This document shows positions 12,761-25,230 of a DNA stretch of 64,000 nucleotides, piece after piece. How positions within the stretch are numbered: the stretch's first letter is position 1; every line of letters starts with the position of its first letter. The stretch is from Embiotoca jacksoni. Its lineage: Eukaryota > Chordata > Actinopteri > Embiotocidae. The stretch covers positions 1,673,759 to 1,737,758 of the forward strand of contig JAKOON010000019.1 of the NCBI GenBank assembly GCA_022577435.1, given 5' to 3'. The translations under genes were made by a program, and so were the position numbers. The notes beneath the pieces are model-generated. The model ran no database searches, was not told where the DNA came from, and worked only from the letters and a program-made list of their open reading frames with translations.

Positions 12761-13862
12761 TTACTTCAATCTTGAAACAGAAAAGTCATCCACAATTACT
12801 TATTTATCCCAATTTTACCCAGATTTATTATCTGACAGCAGCATTGGTATTCTTCAAAACTAATTTGCTTCACAGTCATTCAAAGAGAAGTAAGTGCAAC
12901 AGCATCAATAAGATCACATGACAAAATTAGACAGACAGGCAGGCAAATAACATGGGAGTCGCTGAGCTTTCTGCACTTTAGGAGCAAGTAGCAAAAGTTA
13001 AAATTGCACATGGTGGATGTCAGTATATGTTCAAAATTATCTTGTCTTCAACAGGAAGAAACATTAAATAAATGTAAAGTCACACATTCAATATTTGCAA
13101 TATACTGAATTTGTTGTCTTCAAATACATTCATATACATTAATCAATCAGCCCCATGTACAGCATACTTACAACAACGACATGCAACACTGACAACAAAA
13201 GAAAAAACGTGAACAGTGAGAAAAAGGCACAAGTTTTACTTTTAAATACAAAGAAAAGTAGTAAAGTGATAAAATTGCGCAAATCCATAAATCTGCTTAA
13301 AATTCAAATTATTATCAAAAATAGTTTTAATTTTCTTAAAGTTTCCTGATGTCTACAATTTTTATACCTAATATTTTTGAATATTTCTTGGCCGAAGTTA
13401 ATGTGTTTTATTTTTATAGGGCTTCTCGTCTTTCAAAAGGGCCGTACAACTTTTACAGATGTGGGTAAAATATATATCAGTCAACATAAGAATTTGGGAG
13501 TTTTTTGGTTCACGAGATAAAAATTCCAACTGCAACTAGAAATTTGAAACCGCAGTGAGATGTTTCTGATGAGACAAGCTTTATAAAGGGTTATAATGCT
13601 TAATAAATCAGTTATAATAATGCAGTTATAAATATTGGTAAGAAATAAATTTAGTTATTTAGTTATCGACTGCATTCCTCGTCCACAAAATACAGCCGAT
13701 CAATCAAAGCTTCTTTTTTTTTTTCTTAATCTAAACATTGTCCAGTTTAATTGGAATTGGTAAAACAAGTTAATGAAGGCATTTCTTACAACTTATAAAT
13801 AATTTATGGACAATATAGATCAAATTGTTTTGAAATTATTTATGATATTGCATCAACTGGGT
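12761..13862. other. AT-rich spacer, nothing recognised
   Basis: Very AT-rich sequence downstream of NT5C1A. The short open frames here have no protein character. Confidence 0.5.
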
Positions 13863-13868
13863 TTTATT
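13863..13868 (-). promoter_or_regulatory. Polyadenylation signal of NT5C1A
   Basis: TTTATT on the plus strand is AATAAA on the gene strand, 110 bases past the TAG stop at 13978-13980. Confidence 0.5.
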
Positions 13869-13977
13869 TTTTACCATAATATATATCATAATAATACTTT
13901 CCCAGCAACATCAATCTGCTGAGTGCCAAACACCAAATGTCCCTCATGTCTCCTGCTTCTGTACAGTGACGTCACGG

Positions 13978-16900
13978 CTACTTGGATGTCGTCTCTTTGT
14001 CCTTCGTTCCTTTGTTGGCCACTTTCTGAGCTATCCCATAGGGCACGTGACACGCCACTGTCCCCATTTCCGCCGCCCCCTCCACATGAAACATCTGGTC
14101 ATCAAAGAAAATATGCGGCCGGATCTTCTCTAGCATCGGACCCTTGGGAGCCCCTGCGAGAAAGAGGGCCTCGTCAATTTCCAGGCCCCACGAGCGCAGA
14201 GTTTTTAGGGCTCTGGTACCAGAACTGGCTGCGCTGCGAGCCGTCACCAAGTAGGTCCGGATGGGACAGTCCATGCGCTGGCCTTTGCCGTAAAACTTCT
14301 TCTGCAGCTTTCCCAAAGCCTCCAGGAAGCACTTCAGTGGCCCCTGCAGGTGGAGCGAAGGATAAACGACAGTGAGATTGACATTACAAAACCAAGATAG
14401 AAGAATAAAAAGGTCAAAGTTTAGACAAAGCCCTTCGAGATTAAAATGGCCGTCTCAGACACACGGAGTGCGAACTTCTTTGTTCGTCTCAGTAAAGTTA
14501 AAGATGCTCAGAGGTTCCCTGCTTAGTTGGAAGCAGTGCAAACATGTCTGTCTACTCACTTTCAACTTCAGCTACAAATGAATCTCTTTTCATTGTCTTA
14601 TTAACAACAGGACTTTACTGGAGACAATTTTATTCGAAGTAAAAGCACATTTCTAACAGCAGCGCTATTCTGATCATTGTCAGTGTGTGTATACTGTACA
14701 TGGTCCAGAAGCTTGTTTTCATGGGCCTTCTCATGCTCGAAGAACTTGTCCAGCCCATGGGCCTTGTAAATGCGCTCTGACTCATCAGAGAAGAGGACGG
14801 CGTCGCCATCAAAAGCAACTCGCAGCTGAGTCTCCGACACTTCCTTCATCTTCTCTGGAGTGAACATGGTGGCTGCTGCTATACCTGGTTCACACAGTAG
14901 TAGATGCATGATGGACTGCGTCAGCACTTTTCATCGGTTGACATCACTTTTTGAACATTCAGCACACAGCCGAGACAAAGAGGAACTGTTACATCACGGT
15001 CTCTCGGCGATAGGTGGGGCATCTCTCTTTGTGCTCACCTTCTTCCAGAGCCTCACGGACCTTGACCGGGTCAGCAGACAGGTACAGGTTAGCGTGGTAG
15101 GCCTTCAGGTAGCCGATGGGACTGTTGCCTCCAGTCATACAGAAGCGCTCGATGAACAATTCTGCAGAGAAGTTATTGATAGTCAGACACAAAGATCACC
15201 TTCAAGGCTGCAGATTAGGAAAACAAAAACAAAAAAAGGAAGAGAAAACCCAGAGTGACATGAAAACACCCAGAAATGGGATGTAGTTTTGGGCAGTGCA
15301 GATTTGTGTGGTTGGCGTGAGCACATCGGTGGGTGCAGCGTGTGAGGCAGCCTGCAGAGAGCTGGGACTGTAGGTCCCAAACTCCCACTCCTTCTCCTCA
15401 GGGGGACGTAATGCACGATAAAAGATCCAACTAATACCACTGCCACTCCCTGTTCGTCCATGAGGGACAACAGCGACCCTTTGAACTTAGAGGCAGTCTG
15501 TTGACACGCAGGGCTTCACAAAGGAAACAAAGAAAACAGCTTCAGTTGAACGGGACAAGAGACTCTTAGATTACCGCCGTTCTCTTTCTGCCTTTTTTAT
15601 TCTCTTATCTGGTCAACAGAGGAAACGATGACACTTTCATGTCTGTATGACCCGGGGAGGACACCGGGTCATGAAGTCATTCAGTGTGGGAATAGAGTGA
15701 ACTGGCTGTGGAGAGCAGCTGGAGGCTCTTCAGGATGGCTGCATGTTACTGGAGTCCATCTGTGTTTGTGTCTGTAACAGTATGTCCATACATGGACCTG
15801 CGCTATTTGTTATCAGTTGTTCAATTTAGACCGTTATTATAGAAAAGGGGACCGTACTGATGTGACATAGTCAGCAGGACAAACATGACTATCAGAACTT
15901 AACTGACCCTCCGATGTGAAAGTGAAAATGAAGGATTGAATCAAGTCAGAAAACAAACTTTATCAGCAATTACTCCGACTCTAATTCTATATTTTTCTTA
16001 TTCTTAGATATCCCATCGGCCTGTTTCTCACAAATTTCAGACTTCTAAAACTTCTTTTGACTTCGTTTGCTTCGTTTTGGGCTTTGAACCCTGCTTCTAG
16101 TCTTTGTGCAAAGCCAGCTTCATATTCATATTTAGCATTCAGACACGAGAGTTGTGCCAGTTTTCTTATATAATTAGAAAAAAGTGAATATACATTTGCC
16201 AAAATGTGGATGTGGAAACCACAAGTAGCAGTCCTGTCTTCAGTTTTGAGAAAATGCATTTTCTAGATATTCTGATGACTTTTTAAAGGATTTATTTAAC
16301 TCTATTTTATTCAATTTACTTATATAACTTAATATTCACTTCAACCTTTGTTTAATCTGAGAAAACAACCAAATTGAGAGACATAGTTTTCAGTGGACAA
16401 TAAACAAATCTTAACTGTTTTTAATAAATGTTATTTTATGATCAGATTTACAATAAACTTGTAGTGGTGGCAGCTGACTAAATGCATAGATTGTACCAAC
16501 ACAGCATTGTATAATTTTTCTTTTGTACATGTAATAGGCTGAAAACGCTGTCGTGAAGTTTTTATTCTGAAACAGACACCCCTCTTGTTTTTTGGAGCGA
16601 CCGCTGTGAAGAACTCCGCTCACCGAGTGGACTTGAACGCATCGTGGACTCAATCGCGAGCCAGAACAAAATGGCGCTGGCTCGATGAAGAAGACCAGCC
16701 TCTTCATTGATCCTCAGGTACTGTCCAACATGGTTCACACCCTTTAGTTTACTGTCACGACGAGGTCAATAATTCAGGAACTACTCTGCTGTGTTTTGAG
16801 ATGACTGACGGATATATGATGTCGTTAATGCTCGTTAGCCTGTTACCTGTTGTGAACGTAGTTCTGTATCTTTGAGAAATTATTTTATATCCATATACGT

Positions 16901-19900
16901 TATTTTCATGTTACTTAAAATGTTAAAGCCTTTCCGTGTTTAGAAATGAGTTTCACCATAAAACGTTGTTTAGTTTCTTTTATATTGCTGTTCAGCTGTT
17001 CCCGCCACCGTCCGCCATCTTGTGCTTTTTGCCAACTGAGTAGAGTTTATTTTAAATCTGGTATTTTCAATAGTCATAAATTTAAGTTGGGGAACAGAAG
17101 GCATTTTATTTCTTTTTCTAATTACTGATATTTTATTTGCACTTTTCTGTATTTTCCTATTGTTTTGAACACTAATGTAAGAGTGTCCTCCAAGAAAACA
17201 TGTCCACATGGAGTCAGAATAAAATGGCGGGCGACGCTGGCTGTGGGTGTTCACCGGACTAAAGGACATCTCACACACATGCCTGTTGTTATTGGTGTGA
17301 GACGTGTTGTTATTGGTGTGAGACGTGTTGTTATTGGTGTGAGATATGTTGTTATTGGTGTGAGACGTGTTGTTATTGGTGTGAGATATGTTGTTACTGG
17401 TGTGAGACGTGTTGTTCTTGGTGTGAGACGTGTTGTTCTTGGCGTGAGACGTGTTGTTATTGGTGTGAGACGTGTTGTTCTTGGTGTGAGACGTGTTGTT
17501 ATTGGTGTGAGACATGTTGTTATTGGTGTGAGACGTGTTGTTATTGGTGTGAGATATGTTGTTATTGGTGTGAGACGTGTTGTTCTTGGTGTGAGACGTG
17601 TTGTTCTTGGTGTGAGACGTGTTGTTATTGGTGTGAGACGTGTTGTTATTGGTGTGAGACGTGTTGTTATTGGTGTGAGACGTGTTGTTCTTGGTGTGAG
17701 ACGTGTTGTTATTGGTGTGAGACGTGTTGTTATTGGTGTGAGATATGTTATTGGTGTGAGACGTGTTGTTATTGGTGTGAGACGTGTTGTTACTGGTGTG
17801 AGACATGTTGTTATTGGCGTGAGACGTGTTGTTCTTGGTGTGAGACATGTTGTTACTGGTGTGAGACATGTTGTTACTGGTGTGAGACGTGTTGTTACTG
17901 GTGTGAGACGTGTTGTTCTTGGTGTGAGACGTGTTGTTATCGGTGTGAGACGTGTTGTTATCGGTGTGAGACGTGTTGTTATCGGCGTGAGACGTGTTGT
18001 TCTCGGCGTGAGACGTGTTGTTCTCGGCGTGAGACGTGTTGTTCTAGGCGTGAGACGTGTTGTTATCGGCGTGAGACGTGTTGTTCTCGGTGTGAGACGT
18101 GTTGTTATTGGTGTGAGACGTGTTGTTATTGGTGTGAGACGTGTTGTTCTAGGCGTGAGACGTGTTGTTCTTGGCGTGAGACGTGTTGTTATTGGTGTGA
18201 GACGTGTTGTTCTAGGCGTGAGACGTGTTGTTATTGGTGTGAGACATGTTGTTATTGGTGTGAGACGTGTTGTTATTGGTGTGAGATATGTTGTTCTTGG
18301 TGTGAGACGTGTTGTTCTTGGCGTGAGACGTGTTGTTATTGGTGTGAGACGTGTTGTTCTAGGCGTGAGACGTGTTGTTATTGGTGTGAGACATGTTGTT
18401 ATTGGTGTGAGACGTGTTGTTATTGGTGTGAGATATGTTGTTATTGGTGTGAGACGTGTTGTTCTTGGTGTGAGACGTGTTGTTCTTGGTGTGAGACGTG
18501 TTGTTATTGGTGTGAGACGTGTTGTTATTGGTGTGAGACGTGTTGTTATTGGTGTGAGACGTGTTGTTCTTGGTGTGAGACGTGTTGTTATTGGTGTGAG
18601 ACGTGTTGTTATTGGTGTGAGATATGTTATTGGTGTGAGACGTGTTGTTATTGGTGTGAGACGTGTTGTTACTGGTGTGAGACATGTTGTTATTGGCGTG
18701 AGACGTGTTGTTCTTGGTGTGAGACATGTTGTTACTGGTGTGAGACATGTTGTTACTGGTGTGAGACGTGTTGTTACTGGTGTGAGACGTGTTGTTCTTG
18801 GTGTGAGACGTGTTGTTATCGGTGTGAGACGTGTTGTTATCGGTGTGAGACGTGTTGTTATCGGCGTGAGACGTGTTGTTCTCGGCGTGAGACGTGTTGT
18901 TCTCGGCGTGAGACGTGTTGTTCTAGGCGTGAGACGTGTTGTTATCGGCGTGAGACGTGTTGTTCTCGGTGTGAGACGTGTTGTTCTAGGCGTGAGACGT
19001 GTTGTTCTTGGTGTGAGACGTGTTGTTATTGGTGTGAGACATGTTGTTACTGGTGTGAGACATGTTGTTATTGGCGTGAGACGTGTTGTTCTTGGTGTGA
19101 GACATGTTGTTACTGGTGTGAGACATGTTGTTACTGGTGTGAGACGTGTTGTTCTTGGTGTGAGACGTGTTGTTATCGGTGTGAGACGTGTTGTTATCGG
19201 TGTGAGACGTGTTGTTCTCGGCGTGAGACGTGTTGTTATCGGCGTGAGACGTGTTGTTCTCGGTGTGAGACGTGTTGTTCTAGGCGTGAGACGTGTTGTT
19301 CTTGGTGTGAGACGTGTTGTTATTGGTGTGAGACATGTTGTTACTGGTGTGAGACATGTTGTTACTGGTGTGAGACGTGTTGTTCTTGGTGTGAGACGTG
19401 TTATTGGCGTGAGACGTGTTGTTATTGGTGTGAGACATGTTGTTATTGGTGTGAGACGTGTTGTTATTGGTGTGAGATATGTTGTTATTGGTGTGAGACG
19501 TGTTGTTATTGGTGTGAGTGTTGTTACTGGTGTGAGACATGTTGTTATTGGCGTGAGATGTGTTGTTCTTGGTGTGAGACATGTTGTTACTGGTGTGAGA
19601 CATGTTGTTATTGGCGTGAGACGTGTTGTTCTTGGTGTGAGACATGTTGTTACTGGTGTGAGACATGTTGTTATTGGCGTGAGACGTGTTGTTCTTGGTG
19701 TGAGACATGTTGTTACTGGTGTGAGACATGTTGTTACTGGTGTGAGACGTGTTGTTCTTGGTGTGAGACGTGTTGTTATCGGTGTGAGACGTGTTGTTAT
19801 CGGTGTGAGACGTGTTGTTCTCGGCGTGAGACGTGTTGTTATCGGCGTGAGACGTGTTGTTCTCGGTGTGAGACGTGTTGTTCTAGGCGTGAGACGTGTT

Positions 19901-22289
19901 GTTCTTGGTGTGAGACGTGTTGTTATTGGTGTGAGACATGTTGTTACTGGTGTGAGACATGTTGTTATTGGCGTGAGACGTGTTGTTCTTGGTGTGAGAC
20001 ATGTTGTTACTGGTGTGAGACATGTTGTTACTGGTGTGAGACGTGTTGTTCTTGGTGTGAGACGTGTTGTTATCGGTGTGAGACGTGTTGTTATCGGTGT
20101 GAGACGTGTTGTTATCGGCGTGAGACGTGTTGTTATCGGCGTGAGACGTGTTGTTCTCGGTGTGAGACGTGTTGTTCTAGGCGTGAGACGTGTTGTTATC
20201 GGCGTGAGACGTGTTGTTCTTGGTGTGAGACGTGTTGTTCTAGGCGTGAGACGTGTTGTTCTCGGTGTGAGACGTGTTGTTCTTGGTGTGAGACGTGTTG
20301 TTCTAGGCGTGAGACGTGTTGTTCTTGGTGTGAGACGTGTTGTTATCGGTGTGAGACGTGTTGTTATTGGTGCGAGACGTGTTGTTCTCGGTGTGAGACG
20401 TGTTGTTCTTGGCGTGAGACGTGTTGTTCTCGGTGTGAGACGTGTTGTTCTTGGTGTGAGACGTGTTGTTCTAGGCGTGAGACGTGTTGTTCTTGGCGTG
20501 AGACGTGTTGTTCTTGGCGTGAGACGTGTTGTTATCGGTGTGAGACGTGTTGTTATTGGTGTGAGACGTGTTGTTCTTGGTGTGAGACGTGTTGTTCTTG
20601 GCGTGAGACACTCACGGTGATGATTGATGGTGTTGATGAGCCTCAGGCCGACGTAGGCGTGGTTGTTGGTCATGAGCACGACGTCGAACAGCTCCTCGCT
20701 GTCGGTGTAAAGCTCCCTCAGCTGAGCGTTCACGGCCTCCAGAGCCTGGGAACACCATTTATCCATTCGCTTCAACATGTTGGATTCGTGTTAATGTGTA
20801 TTTAAAGACATTTAAATTTGTGGGGGAAAAAAAAAGTGAAAAATTGTCTAATCAACCAAAAACTTCGCGGACCCCCTGCAGTACCTCCGCGGACCCACTA
20901 GGGGTCGCGGACCCCCTGTTGAAGACCTCTGACCTAGTGTGCGTGTGCTTGTTTCTCCTCAGTGTTTCTGACCTTGACGAAGGAGAAAGCGGGTCCGGGG
21001 CTGAACGGCTCGGTTTCGTGCTCCACCTGGTACTTCACGTACTCCTCCACGCCTCGCTGCTCGTAGATCTGCTGCTCCTTCTCCATGTTGAAGAGGACTC
21101 GGGCCGACACGGCGATGGTGATGGCGTCCTGCGGCTTCGGCTGGAGGATGACCGGTTCAAAACGTTTTCTTTATGAAAGAGGTGAGCTGGAGTTGTTGTT
21201 GTTTTTTTTTTTATCCAATCAGCTTCAGAGTTGTAACTTTTCTGACTGTGGACACGGCGTGTTATTCACACACCGAGCAGAAGACGGAAATATTGAGAAA
21301 ACTTGCTGACTCCGACCGTTCCTGGAAGACCGGGGTTATTTAATAAAAGCTTTATTGCCTCTGCCTGATATATAACAGTGTGACAGACAGGAGTGATATG
21401 AAACACTTCACCACAACGGCTGTTAACTCTTTGTAAGCTGAGTGTGTAATCTGTTCATCGCACTTTGACTGATTATTGTGACACATTTAGCAATTCTTTA
21501 TAAGGAGGCGGAGCTTGATGGATTTAAAAAAAATAAATAAAATAATAATTATTATCAACCGGTGTGAAAAACGACTCGTTTAAAGAGTATTAAACAATCC
21601 ATTCACAAAGTATTTATACCGAACTTACAACTGAGGCAAATCCTACAAGTGGCTGAAATTACAGGTGTTGAATCGGTTCTTGTTTTTTGATGCAACCTCT
21701 CCAGGTAAGAGATTCAAACGAGGTCACTCGCAGCCTCGATGGAGAAACTAGCCGTCTGATCTAAAACAAGAGGCCTTTATACTTTGCTCAGTTTCCAGCA
21801 GACACAATCAAGTTTTACAAAGCTTATTATTCCATTTCACCCAACTTGATGTCATTTTACTTTCGTTCAACTAAAGTCTTTGAATGATGCAGCGCTCACT
21901 GGACGCTGATTCTGCTGCTGGGGGAGATTCTGATGAAGTTGAGAGCTCGGTGTGTCTGTTTTCTGTCGTTTGTCATTCATCGTGTGTCTCGAGCCAAGAG
22001 TGACTTCACCAGTAAGTAAGAGTGAGATTATGCAGCTCTGGAAGAGATGATGCTAAATATTTAGTTTGATCACCTGTAATATGCGCAGTCAGGATCCTCT
22101 TTGATGTTGACACCTTATAAAGACGTGGAAACATGGACGCTGCGTGAGGGAGGCCGTGGAGATACTCACAGTTTTGGGTTTCCTGGTGGGGGTGGAGGGC
22201 TTCACATCTTCCCAGGGGGCTCGGCCGCCGCCGTCCTTGGTCAAGTCCTGTCCACCGACGGTCAGAGTCTGACCGCTGCTCAGACTCAT
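13978..22289 (-). CDS. nt5c1a: Cytosolic 5'-nucleotidase 1A, six exons (gene B)
   Basis: Exons on the minus strand are 22289-22170, 21140-20973, 20745-20616, 15161-15039, 14884-14700 and 14343-13978. GT-AG borders and phases 0,0,1,1,0 give 363 residues, close to mammalian cN-IA. The first ATG in a good context (ACGATGA) starts [10 protein letters not shown]. Family landmarks are all present: [78 protein letters not shown] (DGD at 206-208), [14 protein letters not shown] and [11 protein letters not shown] (DD at 323-324). The enzyme hydrolyses AMP to adenosine in the cytosol, and in mammals is strongest in muscle. Intron 3 spans about 5.45 kb and contains a 3.3 kb minisatellite abutting the exon 3 donor. 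Exon structure matches gene A, consistent with tandem duplication; this copy keeps the canonical sequence. Confidence 0.93.
15162..17280. other. Intron 3 of NT5C1A, unique part
   Basis: About 2.1 kb of intron between exon 4 and the minisatellite. Two short GC-richer islands (16600-16740 and 16995-17030, 17220-17270) carry AAAATGGCG-type words but no exon I can support. Confidence 0.45.
17281..20608. repeat. 21-bp minisatellite, about 158 units, in NT5C1A intron 3
   Basis: Units of 21 bp containing GTTGTTATTGGTGTGAGA are repeated for 3.3 kb. Variation is limited to a few positions (ATT/CTT/ACT/ATC/CTC/CTA, GGT/GGC, GACG/GACA/GATA). Rare short units lack exactly three bases (for example 17742, 18621, 19398 and 19517). 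A higher-order period is visible: the short unit at 17742 recurs at 18621, 879 bases later, within matching surroundings. The array ends within about eight bases of the exon 3 splice donor at 20615. Because 21 is a multiple of three and no unit has a stop, long open frames arise on both strands; these are not genes. Confidence 0.97.
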
Positions 22290-22440
22290 CGTACCGCCAC
22301 CTTCTTCCAGGACCACACCGAGTCCCAGTGTGTGCCCTGATGCCTCCCTTCTCTCGCCCCACGCTCCCTCTCCCTCTCTCCCCCTCTCCCTCCCTCCTCC
22401 TCTCCCCCTCTCTCCCCCTCTCCCCCTCTTTGGCAGGACT
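22290..22440. repeat. NT5C1A upstream region with a (CT)-rich microsatellite
   Basis: From about 22345 to 22433 the plus strand is made of CCCTCTCTCC-type pyrimidine runs just upstream of exon 1. The promoter must lie in or beyond this tract, but no TATA box is obvious. Confidence 0.7.
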
Positions 22441-24780
22441 TCCCAACAAAGTCCTTACTCACTCTTGAACATTCCTAATTTGAATTCAGTCCTGGCGCAC
22501 ACAAGAAATGAGATCGATCCGACTGCAGCTGCAGAGGCATTTAGCTGAAAGCTTGAGAGCGGGAGGGAGATGTTGCCGAATAGAAGAAGGATGGAGAGAG
22601 ATTCAGAAATTCAAGCTGTGAGCATTTCCTGTTATCTCTAGCGTCCTGCGTTTTATGTTCCTCATTCAGCTCCTCTGTGGTTCTTCCTCTCTCTCTCACA
22701 CTGCTGACTTCAAGCCATTTTGCATCCTCCCCCTTTTCTTTTCTTTTCTTTAACCCTTTCCGAGTGTGATTCCCTGGAGCCGATATCACAGCAAGTTATT
22801 TAATGTGACAACCGGCTGTTGCACCCTATTGGACAGAACATGTCGGTGTGTCAAAGCGTCGCTGTGTCGTGATGCTTGAAATGTGTTCATGCCTCAGTTC
22901 CTCTAATAGAGAGAGAGAGAGAGAGAGAGGTCTAAAATCTAAAATGAAAAGACATTTAGTCATTCTCTACAGTAATAGATCAAATTTAAATTACACAAAG
23001 GGTTAGGATCATATTTGTTAGATAATACTGCAAAAAGCAGTTTAGATGTATTTGATCTCGTCATTTCGTCCTCCTGCTCAGCAGTGTGGGAAATGGAGTC
23101 CATCCTGGGTCATTTGCTTCCCCGGGGTGCATCTACTGATCATTTCTTTTTCTTTCCTAGGTACGCTACTGCAGGATGTTTCTGTGGATTGAAGCAGCAG
23201 TTCCAGTTGCTTGGCAACGACCAGGGAGTCACGCTCCCACATCCAAATTTGATTGGCTGCGTGGAGGCACCAGATCGAATATATAGCCGTCCAAAAATGG
23301 CATCAGTCGGGGAAACAGGCAGGTGATGCAGGGAACAAAGATCAAAGACCATGTTCGGCTTTGCGGAGCATAAATGCATTATTAATAATAATTCAATGCT
23401 TCTTTTTTTTTTTACCAGCTTCTGATGGTTTCTGGAAATATGACACTGAGCAGACATCCATGCAGGGACTCAAGGAACAAAAGGATAATAGAGGCACCCC
23501 AGAACAAGCACATCATGAACACAACTGCAACCAATAGGGACATTATTTTTTATACACTTGTTAGCAAATACAAAGGTAGAAAATTCGGACTATTGACTAT
23601 TATAGATTATTATTTACTTGCTACATTTCAAAGAGGTTTTACACACTCCTTCCTCCAGGCTCCTCGGAGACCCGATGCGAAGAGCTTTTATCGATCGAGT
23701 GTCTGAAACCTTGACCTCCAGGTGCTCATAATCAATCAGCTCCCTTCGGTATTCATTCTGTGTGTTAAATATATACATCAAACCCATTTCTCAAACATCA
23801 AACATATACTTAGTGGATTCATGTAAAAATGAACAACTAATTCCTCAAACTGAGAAGATGTGACCTGATTGTAACTGTTGATTCAACGTGATATGCTTTG
23901 CTGGGATGGCAGGTTTTTACATATAATTGTATTTTTTAAAGTTCAGTAAAATAAACTCAAGTGCTTTTCTCGGTTAAAAAAAACTCATAAGATCGATTTG
24001 AACTGATTATTGAACCCACATCTTCAGGCAGAAGTTATATTTCTAAATAAATCCATCTTAAAATAGTCTGTGTGAGGAGCAAATCGGAGACCTCCATCCT
24101 TCAGTGCCCTTCAGCAGTGTGATGGTGTTGAAAGTGACAGGTTATTTTTTTTTTTGCATTTGCTGCTTGCAGCCACTGGAGTGCAGCAGAGTCTCGAGAC
24201 TATCAGCCTTCTGTGTGCTTTGAATACTTCAGTTTTTATACCTTGATGCCTGTAGACAAAGAGGATGTGAAAGACAAACTCTGAAAGTGTGAGAAAGGAA
24301 GTTGATCTGAAAACTGTACAATTAATATTTGCTACCACTTAAACTTTGGAGTTGCAGCTACAATATTCCTGTTTATCCTAAAACGGTGGCTTTTGGTAGA
24401 TTAAAACATAAAATAAGTTTATGGAAAATAAATAAGACTCAGGAAAGACTACTAAAGGCTACTAAAATGTGACAGCATAAAGCTTCACATTATGTTTGGT
24501 ATTGTGTCTGAAAAAGAGCCAAAAAGTTACACATGGCTAAAATGATTTTAATGTGTTTCTTGTGTGAGTAGTTTGGAGGCGGCTTTGCATCCTGCTGCAT
24601 GTGTGGAGCATCAGTGATGTGCTGCTGGAGAGGCAGAGAGCTCTGCACACATTTGTGTCTGTCTTTGTGTTCTCTGAGGGGGTTAACAGGACATGGAGAC
24701 AGTTGGGCCGCACCCACTGAGCTGATTTGAATAACGCCAGCATTTGGCGGGAGGCTCAGAGCAACCAGCCTTTCTTCATA
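22441..24780. other. Intergenic region, nothing recognised
   Basis: The only ordered feature is a short (GA)n run at 22907-22929. Open frames are short, mostly lack splice-site support and resemble no family I know. Confidence 0.5.
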
Positions 24781-24788
24781 CCGGCTGT

Positions 24789-24846
24789 GACACCACTCCC
24801 CTTCCCTCCCCTTCCCTCCCCTTCCCTCCCCTTCCCTTCCCTCCCC
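24789..24846. repeat. 10-bp pyrimidine minisatellite
   Basis: Tandem CCCCTTCCCT units, about five to six copies, slightly interrupted at the right end. Confidence 0.85.
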
Positions 24847-25146
24847 TCTGAGCACCCTGGAGTGGCGGGAAATGTTAGAGAGACACAAACACAGAAATAT
24901 ATGAGAGCAGAGGGAACAGGACTGACTCCAGGAGCACTTGCACACCTATTCCACCTGCGGTTGTCCTGGAAACCTGTCAGATACAAGATGTACAGGAACA
25001 GGGAGAAAGAAAGCGGCCACAAACAGCAACACAGCCCCCTCCCTGTGTTTTGGCGCGAGAAGAGATAATGCTCTCTCAGTGGTTGTCTGTGGGTGGAGAC
25101 AAAAGAAGGCATGAGTGGAGCGGGCCAGAACAAAGAGGGTAACAGC

Positions 25147-25230
25147 CTGGACTACCCCCCTCCCCCCCTACTCTTCATCAAGCCCCCCCCCCTCCTCCCT
25201 CTCCCTCCCCCCCCCCCCCCCCCCCCCCAA
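25147..25230. repeat. Poly-C tract
   Basis: C-runs with T or A interruptions end in an uninterrupted run of about 20 C at 25207-25228. The minus strand has G-quadruplex potential. A smaller poly-G run lies at 26246-26263. Confidence 0.9.

Noticed and set aside
15987..16259. 90-codon minus-strand frame in NT5C1A intron 3
   Set aside because: It lies inside the intron on the same strand but has no usable acceptor and donor pair in phase, and resembles no 5'-nucleotidase sequence.
17281..20608. CRISPR-like array
   Set aside because: The repeats are contiguous with no unique spacers, and the setting is a vertebrate intron.
17165..20620. Open frame of 1,151 codons on the plus strand and one of about 1,175 codons on the minus strand
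   Set aside because: Both come from a stop-free 21-bp minisatellite whose unit is a multiple of three; the minus frame only starts with true coding sequence because it runs through NT5C1A exon 3.
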